This document shows positions 7,003 to 10,986 of a stretch of DNA of 10,986 nt, one piece after another. Origin of the DNA: Alphaproteobacteria bacterium (GTDB lineage: Bacteria > Pseudomonadota > Alphaproteobacteria > ATCC43930 > CGMCC-115725). Below the pieces are notes generated by a model that was not told the DNA's origin, searched no databases, and saw nothing but the letters and a program-made list of their open reading frames with translations. Each line of letters starts with the position of its first letter. The stretch's first letter is position 1. Made by a program: the position numbers and the translations under genes. The DNA is taken from the NCBI GenBank assembly GCA_030037055.1, contig JASHRZ010000073.1:1-10986 (forward strand). The letters are read 5' to 3'.

Positions 7003-7876
7003 CGTCTCACCCCTTTGGCCCGCCGATCTCGACCATCTCCGTATCGACTCGCCGACGCCTCAAGCTCTCGCAGAATTCTATGCAGGCGCCCTGGGCATGA
7101 GCGTCTCGTCGCTCGGCGGCGATGCCTATCTCGCCGAAGGCCACCAGCGCCGGTTGGTGATCGGCCGCGGCGAGGCGCGCGGCAATCCCTGGAATGCGTT
7201 TGCGCTCGAGGACGATGAGCAGCTCGATCACTATCGCCGCTTCGTCATCGCGCGGGGCGGTGCGCCCCTGGCCTCGCCGACGCCGCTCTTCGCCCAAGGC
7301 GGCTTCGCAACCAGCGATCCCGATGGCCGGCTTGCCGTGTTCGGCCTGCGCGGCGCAAGCGCGATGCATGTTGCTTCCGGCGCCGCCGCCGAATTCCCGG
7401 CGCGGCTGCAGCATGTGGTAGTGGCGTCGCAGCGCCTTCCGGCGATGATTGCCTATTATCGCGACGTGCTGGGCTTCCTGGTCTCGGATACCGTGCATGT
7501 CGATGACGGCAAAGGCGGGCTCGGCGAGGCCAATGTCTGTTTCCTGCGCGCCAATCTCGAGCATCACAGCTTCGCTGTCTTCCGCGCCCTCCGCTCCGCC
7601 AGCGATCACTTCGCGTTCGAGGTGCCGAGCTGGGACGATGTTCGGCGCTGGGCCGATCATTTCGCCGCGCTCGATATCGGCATCTGGTGGGGACCGGGCA
7701 GGCACGGCGCCGGCAACAATCTCTTCTTCATGGTCAAGGACCCCGACGGCAACAACATCGAGATCTCTGCCGAGCTTGAGAGGCTGCCCAAGGGCGCGCC
7801 GGGCAAGCGCTGGCCCGCCGGCGGCAAGGCTCTCAACCTCTGGGGGCCAGCCTGGATCAGGGACATGGCGGGCTAG
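6995..7876 (+). CDS. VOC superfamily protein resembling a two-domain type I extradiol dioxygenase
   Basis: The 293-residue length matches type I extradiol ring-cleavage dioxygenases, which open catechols next to the hydroxyls using Fe(II). The N-terminal VOC module spans about residues 8-120 and the catalytic-type module about 136-262. Candidate metal ligands are His140 (LQHVVVAS), His205 (SDHFAFEV) and Glu256 (NNIEIS). Their spacing (65 and 51) is nearly that recalled for BphC (His146, His210, Glu260). The second-sphere His pair also fits: His190 in EHHSF and His237 in GRHGAG. The usual signature Tyr is Met246 here. The true substrate is unknown; a different VOC activity is possible. ATG at 6995 is the only sensible start, because the preceding in-frame codon series begins at the upstream gene's TGA. 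The stop overlaps the convergent ybjQ-like stop by 4 bases. Confidence 0.85.
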   Translation: MLDVSPLWPADLDHLRIDSPTPQALAEFYAGALGMSVSSLGGDAYLAEGHQRRLVIGRGEARGNPWNAFALEDDEQLDHYRRFVIARGGAPLASPTPLFAQGGFATSDPDGRLAVFGLRGASAMHVASGAAAEFPARLQHVVVASQRLPAMIAYYRDVLGFLVSDTVHVDDGKGGLGEANVCFLRANLEHHSFAVFRALRSASDHFAFEVPSWDDVRRWADHFAALDIGIWWGPGRHGAGNNLFFMVKDPDGNNIEISAELERLPKGAPGKRWPAGGKALNLWGPAWIRDMAG

Positions 7877-8196
7877 GCCGCGCGCGTCAGCCTCACCGCC
7901 GTGCCGTAGGCAACGATCTCGGTGATACCCCGGCCGATCTCGCCGGAATCGAAGCGCATCATCACCACCGCGTCGCCGCCGCGCCGTTGCGCCTCGGTGA
8001 CCATGCGGTCGATGGCGTGTTGGCGCGCGGTCTGCAGCATATCGGTGTACTGATGAATCTCGCCGCCGATGATCGTCTTGAGACTGGCAAGGAGATTGCC
8101 GATGATGCCGCGGCTTCTGACGGCGATGCCGAAGACCTCACCGAGCGTCTCTGTCACTTGATGTCCGGCGATCTGTTCGGTGGTCGCAATGAGCAT
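7873..8196 (-). CDS. YbjQ/UPF0145 family heavy-metal-binding-domain protein
   Basis: This 107-residue cytoplasmic protein matches the small YbjQ/UPF0145 family in size and pattern. The N-terminus has a strand-like MLIATTEQIAGHQV. GIAVRSRGIIGNLLASLKTIIGGEIHQYT (split here as GIAVRSRGI at 23-31, then IIGGEIHQYTDML) is the family hallmark, and a later segment, GGDAVVMMRFDS, precedes a final strand ending in YGTAVRLTRA. Family members form ring-like oligomers and are often annotated as putative metal-binding, but their function is not established. ATG at 8196 has AAGG about 8 bases upstream. The gene stands alone on the minus strand, convergent with the VOC gene (stops share CTAG at 7873-7876) and divergent from the VWA gene across a 99-base spacer. 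Confidence 0.88.
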   Translation of the reverse strand: MLIATTEQIAGHQVTETLGEVFGIAVRSRGIIGNLLASLKTIIGGEIHQYTDMLQTARQHAIDRMVTEAQRRGGDAVVMMRFDSGEIGRGITEIVAYGTAVRLTRAA

Positions 8197-8224
8197 GAGC
8201 TTGGCCTTAGATTGTCGAGGAGGC

Positions 8225-8259
8225 GCAACCTAGGTCAGGATGGTTGCCAAGTCATTGGC
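8225..8259. promoter_or_regulatory. Cluster of inverted repeats in the ybjQ/VWA divergent spacer
   Basis: The 99-base spacer (8197-8295) holds three dyads: GCAACC-N11-GGTTGC (8225-8230 with 8242-8247), the perfect 8-base palindrome ACCTAGGT (8228-8235), and GCCAA-GTCA-TTGGC (8246-8259). Their position between divergent starts fits operators for a dimeric regulator controlling one or both genes. No regulator gene is adjacent. These are short dyads and could be chance. Confidence 0.3.
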
Positions 8260-8283
8260 GGCAGGCAAGCCACCCACACCCCA

Positions 8284-8289
8284 TATAAT
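8284..8289 (+). promoter_or_regulatory. Consensus -10 box (TATAAT) just upstream of the VWA gene
   Basis: TATAAT matches the sigma-70 -10 consensus exactly and stands out in very GC-rich DNA. Its last base is 7 bases before the A of the start codon at 8296, so transcription would begin at or beside the ATG. No convincing -35 sits 16-18 bases upstream (8261-8267 is GC-rich); TTGGCG at 8255-8260 is too far. AGGA at 8290-8293 is too close to the ATG for a usual ribosome binding site. A leaderless mRNA is therefore plausible. Confidence 0.4.
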
Positions 8290-8295
8290 AGGATC

Positions 8296-9024
8296 ATGGC
8301 TGGAGACAACGAGCGCAAGGATCGGCTCCCGGCGGACCGCAAATCGTCGGCGGTCGAGGCCTTTCTGAGCCAAGTGCGGGCGATGCCGGCAGTGCGGCCA
8401 GCGAGCGGGCGGGGCCGGCTGATTTTTGCGCTCGACGCCACGGCGAGTCGCGAGGCGACATGGGATCGTGCCTGCCGGCTGCAAGCCGAGATGTTCGAGA
8501 CCACGGCGGCGCTGGGCGGGCTCGACGTGCAGCTCGTCTTTTACCGCGGCTTCGACGAATGCAAGGCGAGCCGCTGGCTCGGCACGGCCGCCGCTCTCCA
8601 CCGCGCGATGCACGGGGTCTTCTGCGTTGGCGGCGAAACGCAAATCGCCCGCGTCCTCACGCACGCGCTCAAGGAGGCGCGCGCCGAGAAGGTGAACGCG
8701 CTGGTCTTCGTGGGCGATGCCATGGAAGAGAGAGTTGACGAGCTTGGCCGCCTTGCCGGCGAGCTTGGCCTGCTGGGTGTGCCGGTCTTCGTCTTCCATG
8801 AAGGCGGCGACGAGACCGCCGGTCGCGCCTTCCGCCAGATCGCCAAGCTCTCCGGCGGCGCCTATTGCCCGTTCGATGCCGCCAGTGCCGAGCAATTGCG
8901 TCAGTTACTGGGCGCGGTGGCAGCCTACGCCGCGGGTGGCCGACCTGCGCTTGCGTTGTATGGCCAACGGGTCGGCGGCGCCGCGCTGTTGCTGGCGGGC
9001 GCGGTGGGCGGCGCGAAAAAATAG
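8296..9024 (+). CDS. VWA domain-containing protein with MIDAS-like site
   Basis: A 242-residue protein whose residues 40-215 form a von Willebrand A fold. The metal-ion-dependent adhesion site is recognisable: D47-x-T49-x-S51 (DATAS, Thr in place of the first Ser), Thr115 in GGETQI, and Asp141 in FVGDAMEE. These would bind Mg2+ or Mn2+ and a client carboxylate. No signal peptide is seen, so it should be cytosolic; the C-terminal 226-239 is a short Gly/Ala/Leu stretch that might contact membrane or partner. The frame is open further upstream, but the region before 8296 is the ybjQ promoter side, and a conserved-looking SSAVEAFLSQVRAMPAVRP precedes the fold, so ATG 8296 is preferred. The next gene, a J-domain membrane protein, starts 4 bases after the stop, implying coupled translation and a shared role, possibly in assembling or remodelling a protein complex. 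The exact function is unknown. Confidence 0.85.
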   Translation: MAGDNERKDRLPADRKSSAVEAFLSQVRAMPAVRPASGRGRLIFALDATASREATWDRACRLQAEMFETTAALGGLDVQLVFYRGFDECKASRWLGTAAALHRAMHGVFCVGGETQIARVLTHALKEARAEKVNALVFVGDAMEERVDELGRLAGELGLLGVPVFVFHEGGDETAGRAFRQIAKLSGGAYCPFDAASAEQLRQLLGAVAAYAAGGRPALALYGQRVGGAALLLAGAVGGAKK

Positions 9025-9028
9025 CGCC

Positions 9029-9739
9029 ATGATCCTCTATCTTGGCCTTGGGGTGCTGGTGCTGGTCGCGGCGCTGTGGCTGTTGCGCGTCTTCGTCGAG
9101 GCCGATCCGGCCAGATTGGTGCGTGCCGCGCGCGTCTTTCTCATCGCCGTCGGCATCAGCCTAGCCCTGGTGCTGCTCGTCGTGCTGATCGCCAGCGGAC
9201 GTCTCGGGCTGGGCCTGGCCGAAATTGGCGGGCTGGCGCCGCTGGCGCTGCGCGGCCTCGCGCAGTGGCGCCGCCGCCGGGCGGCGACGGCGCCGCCGGG
9301 ACGGGTTTCGGAGGTCGAGACCGATTACCTGCGCATGCGGCTCGACCATGACAGCGGCATCATGTCCGGCACCGTCCGCCGCGGCGCATTCCAGGGCCGC
9401 CATCTGAGCGAACTCAGCCGCGACGAGCTCGTTGCCCTTTGGCGCGAATGCCGCGCCGAGGATGTGCAAGGGGCGAGCTTGCTTGAAGCTTATCTCGACC
9501 GGGTCATGGCGGGATGGCGCGAGGCCGGCGAGTCCGCCAGCGCCGCCGCGCGGCGGCCGAGCGATGTCATGACCCGCGAGGAGGCCTATGCCGTTCTCGG
9601 CCTCGCCGTCGGCGCCAGCGAAGCAGAGATCCGCGAGGCCTATCATCGGTTGATGATGAAGATCCATCCGGATCAAGGCGGCTCGACCTATTTGGCGGCG
9701 CAGATCAACCGTGCACGGGAGGTCCTTCTCCGGGGTTGA
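9029..9739 (+). CDS. Membrane-anchored C-terminal J-domain protein (Tim14/Pam18-like DnaJ family)
   Basis: A 236-residue protein. Two hydrophobic segments at about 2-23 and 35-57 should anchor it in the inner membrane, followed by a basic stretch (RRRR at 81-84), a linker, and a second helical region at about 95-165 with TREEAY at 182-187. The C-terminal J domain spans about 184-236, with the HPD tripeptide at 213-215 in HRLMMKIHPDQGGS, needed to stimulate DnaK ATPase. The J domain lies at the extreme C-terminus and ends in YLAAQINRAREVLL, closely resembling mitochondrial Pam18/Tim14, where GGS-x-YLA-x-KINEAK is typical. There is no Gly/Phe or zinc-finger region, so it is not canonical DnaJ. 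ATG at 9029 follows the VWA stop by 4 bases with no separate ribosome binding site, supporting coupling. The client is unknown. Confidence 0.85.
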   Translation: MILYLGLGVLVLVAALWLLRVFVEADPARLVRAARVFLIAVGISLALVLLVVLIASGRLGLGLAEIGGLAPLALRGLAQWRRRRAATAPPGRVSEVETDYLRMRLDHDSGIMSGTVRRGAFQGRHLSELSRDELVALWRECRAEDVQGASLLEAYLDRVMAGWREAGESASAAARRPSDVMTREEAYAVLGLAVGASEAEIREAYHRLMMKIHPDQGGSTYLAAQINRAREVLLRG

Positions 9740-9760
9740 GCGCCCTGGTGCCGAGGGCGC
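9740..9760 (+). terminator. Perfect 7-bp stem-loop directly after the J-domain stop
   Basis: GCGCCCT (9740-9746), a 7-base loop, and AGGGCGC (9754-9760) form a perfect GC-rich hairpin starting one base after the TGA. No U-tract follows on either strand, so this is not a textbook intrinsic terminator. It may act as a U-less terminator or protect the 3' end of the VWA/J-domain transcript. Confidence 0.4.
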
Positions 9761-9768
9761 GCCGGGGC

Positions 9769-9774
9769 TATAAA
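9769..9774 (+). promoter_or_regulatory. Possible -10 element (TATAAA) for galU
   Basis: TATAAA lies in the 144-base spacer between the J-domain gene and galU, right after the hairpin. It matches five of six consensus -10 bases. The region 16-18 bases upstream lies in the hairpin loop and has no good -35. If used, it would give a leader of about 105 bases before ATG 9884. The rest of the spacer (9775-9883) shows no clear repeat or riboswitch-like structure by eye. AGAGAGG at 9874-9880 is the likely ribosome binding site, close to the ATG. Confidence 0.3.
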
Positions 9775-9883
9775 TGCCCGCTTGGGGGCGCGGCCAAGCT
9801 GCGCGCAATTCCTCGCCTTGAAGGAACAAGGGGACGGGGCCTTCGGTATTCCGCGAACATCCACCGTCCAAGAAGAGAGGTGC

Positions 9884-10756
9884 ATGGTACAGCGTATTCG
9901 CAAGGCCATCTTCCCCGTCGGCGGGCTGGGAACGCGGTTCCTGCCGGCCACTAAGGCGATGCCCAAGGAGATGCTGCCGGTGGTGGACAAGCCGCTGATC
10001 CAATACGCGGTTGAAGAGGCGCAGGCGGCGGGGATTGAGGAGTTCATCTTCGTCACCGGTCGGTCGAAGACGGCGATCGAGGATCATTTCGACCACTCCT
10101 ACGAGCTTGAGACGACTCTGAGGGAGCGCGGCAAGGATGCGCAGATCGCCATGGTCAACTCCTGGATGCCGCAGCCGGGCCAGATCGCGTATACGCGCCA
10201 GCAGGTGCCGCTAGGGCTCGGCCACGCAGTGTGGTGTGCGCGCAACCTGATCGGCGACGAGCCTTTTGCCGTGCTGCTGGCGGACGACCTGATCCTTGCC
10301 GACATCCCCTGCCTCGCGCAGATGGTCGAAGTGCACAGGAAAACCGCAGGCAACGTCGTCGCGGTGATGGAAGTGCAGCGCGAACATACGAACCGCTACG
10401 GCGTGCTCGATGTCGAGGGCGACGATGGGCGGCTCGTCAGCGTCAAGGGCGTCGTGGAGAAGCCAGACCCCGCCGTCGCGCCGTCCAACCTCAGCATCAT
10501 CGGCCGCTACATCCTGCAGCCGGAAGTGTTCGACCATCTCGCGCACATCGGCCGCGGCGCCGGTAATGAGATCCAACTCACTGACGCCTTGGCCGAGCTG
10601 ATCCGCGGTAACAAGCCGTTCCACGGCCTGCGTTTTTCCGGCACGCGCTTCGACTGCGGCGACAAGGTCGGCTTTCTCCAGGCGAACATCGCCTTCGCCC
10701 TGGCACGGCCGGACCTGACCGACGCGCTGCGCAAGATCCTAAACGGGTATTGCTGA
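9884..10756 (+). CDS. galU: UTP--glucose-1-phosphate uridylyltransferase
   Basis: A 290-residue cytosolic nucleotidyltransferase that makes UDP-glucose from UTP and glucose-1-phosphate, feeding polysaccharide, lipopolysaccharide and glycolipid synthesis. The N-terminal nucleotide-binding motif GGLGTRFLPATK (13-24) is followed by MPKEMLPVVDKPLIQYAVEE. Further landmarks are VPLGLGHAV for the UTP loop, LADDLI for the metal-binding aspartate, VEKP at 191-194, and a C-terminal CGDKVGFLQANIAFAL. Length fits the bacterial GalU family. The frame is open upstream, but ATG 9884 is preferred: AGAGAGG lies just before it and MVQRIRKAIFPVGGLGTR is the normal family N-terminus. The phosphohexomutase gene begins 15 bases after the stop, so the two probably form an operon that interconverts glucose-6-phosphate, glucose-1-phosphate and UDP-glucose. 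Confidence 0.95.
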   Translation: MVQRIRKAIFPVGGLGTRFLPATKAMPKEMLPVVDKPLIQYAVEEAQAAGIEEFIFVTGRSKTAIEDHFDHSYELETTLRERGKDAQIAMVNSWMPQPGQIAYTRQQVPLGLGHAVWCARNLIGDEPFAVLLADDLILADIPCLAQMVEVHRKTAGNVVAVMEVQREHTNRYGVLDVEGDDGRLVSVKGVVEKPDPAVAPSNLSIIGRYILQPEVFDHLAHIGRGAGNEIQLTDALAELIRGNKPFHGLRFSGTRFDCGDKVGFLQANIAFALARPDLTDALRKILNGYC

Positions 10757-10771
10757 ACCGCGAGACGGGCT

Positions 10772-10986
10772 ATGAGCTGTGGCGGCGGCCGCAATCTGAA
10801 TCCCAGCATCCTGCGCGAATACGACATCCGCGGAGTCGTTGGCCAGACGCTCGATGCCGCCGACGCGCACGCCATCGGCCGCGCCTTCGCCGCGCTGGTG
10901 GCGGCGACTGGCGGCCGGCGCGTCGCGGTCGGCCGCGACGGCAGGCTGAGCTCACCCGAGCTCGAGGCGGCGCTGGTGGCAGGGCT
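10772..10986 (+). CDS. Phosphomannomutase/phosphoglucomutase, N-terminal part (3' truncated by the window end)
   Basis: The frame from ATG 10772 is open to the end of the window, giving 71 codons. The N-terminus contains ILREYDIRGVVGQTLD, the usual opening of alpha-D-phosphohexomutases, followed by AHAIGRAFAALV and the VAVGRDGRLSSPEL strand. Enzymes of this family move phosphate between C6 and C1 of glucose or mannose. The catalytic phosphoserine loop lies beyond the window. The first codons (MSCGGGRNLNPS) are an unusual leader, so the exact start could lie a few codons later, but no better start is seen. It is 15 bases downstream of galU on the same strand, which fits glucose-1-phosphate supply to GalU or a GDP-mannose branch; the substrate cannot be decided from this fragment. 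Confidence 0.85.
   Translation, partial: MSCGGGRNLNPSILREYDIRGVVGQTLDAADAHAIGRAFAALVAATGGRRVAVGRDGRLSSPELEAALVAG

Noticed and set aside
7987..8295. Upstream extension of the VWA reading frame
   Set aside because: It would be antisense to ybjQ and cross the divergent spacer. The family-like N-terminus begins at ATG 8296.
8717..9028. Upstream extension of the J-domain frame into the VWA gene
   Set aside because: The added residues are the out-of-frame VWA coding region. ATG 9029 gives a normal N-terminal membrane segment.
9782..9883. Upstream extension of the galU frame
   Set aside because: The 34 extra residues have no family similarity; ATG 9884 has an adjacent SD-like sequence and the standard GalU N-terminus.
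9161..10096. Minus-strand open frame (311 codons) spanning the J-domain 3' end, the spacer and the galU start
   Set aside because: It is antisense to two well-supported genes and shows no recognisable motif.
1..10986. Search for a CRISPR array, tRNA, insertion sequence or long direct repeats
   Set aside because: No regularly spaced repeats, cloverleaf-like segments, transposase motifs or terminal repeats were seen by eye.

Overview
The window is dense, GC-rich bacterial DNA with short spacers and genes on both strands. Gene content points to an alphaproteobacterium of the Rhodospirillales or Hyphomicrobiales kind: a PutA-type P5C dehydrogenase module, a von Willebrand A protein paired with a membrane-anchored J-domain protein, and galU followed by a phosphohexomutase. 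The assignment is inferred from gene content and composition only, since there is no rRNA or other marker. I saw no tRNA, rRNA, CRISPR array, insertion sequence or phage gene. No gene-free stretch exceeds about 145 bases.

Layout. (1) 1-1076, + strand: 3' end of a proline-catabolism aldehyde dehydrogenase (PutA C-terminal half), cut by the window edge. (2) 4853-1073, - strand: AMP-forming acyl-CoA synthetase, then cytochrome P450, then a MarC-family membrane protein, probably cotranscribed. (3) 4907-7876, + strand: a molybdopterin/[4Fe-4S] oxidoreductase followed after 15 bases by a two-domain extradiol-dioxygenase-like VOC protein. Blocks 2 and 3 diverge from a spacer of only 53 bases. (4) 8196-7873, - strand: small YbjQ/UPF0145 protein. 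(5) 8296-9739, + strand: VWA protein and Pam18/Tim14-like J-domain membrane protein, 4 bases apart. (6) 9884-end, + strand: galU and the first 71 codons of a phosphomannomutase/phosphoglucomutase.

How the genes may work together. Blocks 2 and 3 look like a catabolic or modification module for an organic acid or aromatic compound: CoA activation, P450 hydroxylation, molybdenum-cofactor redox chemistry and possible ring cleavage. The substrate is unknown and the functional link rests only on proximity. Block 5 is a conserved-looking pair of unknown function in which a membrane J-domain could recruit DnaK to a client of a metal-binding VWA protein. Block 6 supplies UDP-glucose and hexose-1-phosphates for surface polysaccharide.

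The most interesting items are the Met that replaces the usual second-sphere Tyr in the dioxygenase-like protein, the odd translation start of that gene, the VWA/J-domain pair with a possible leaderless promoter, and the tight divergent catabolic block. No single feature is clearly a new system. The VWA/J-domain pair and the divergent block are the best candidates.
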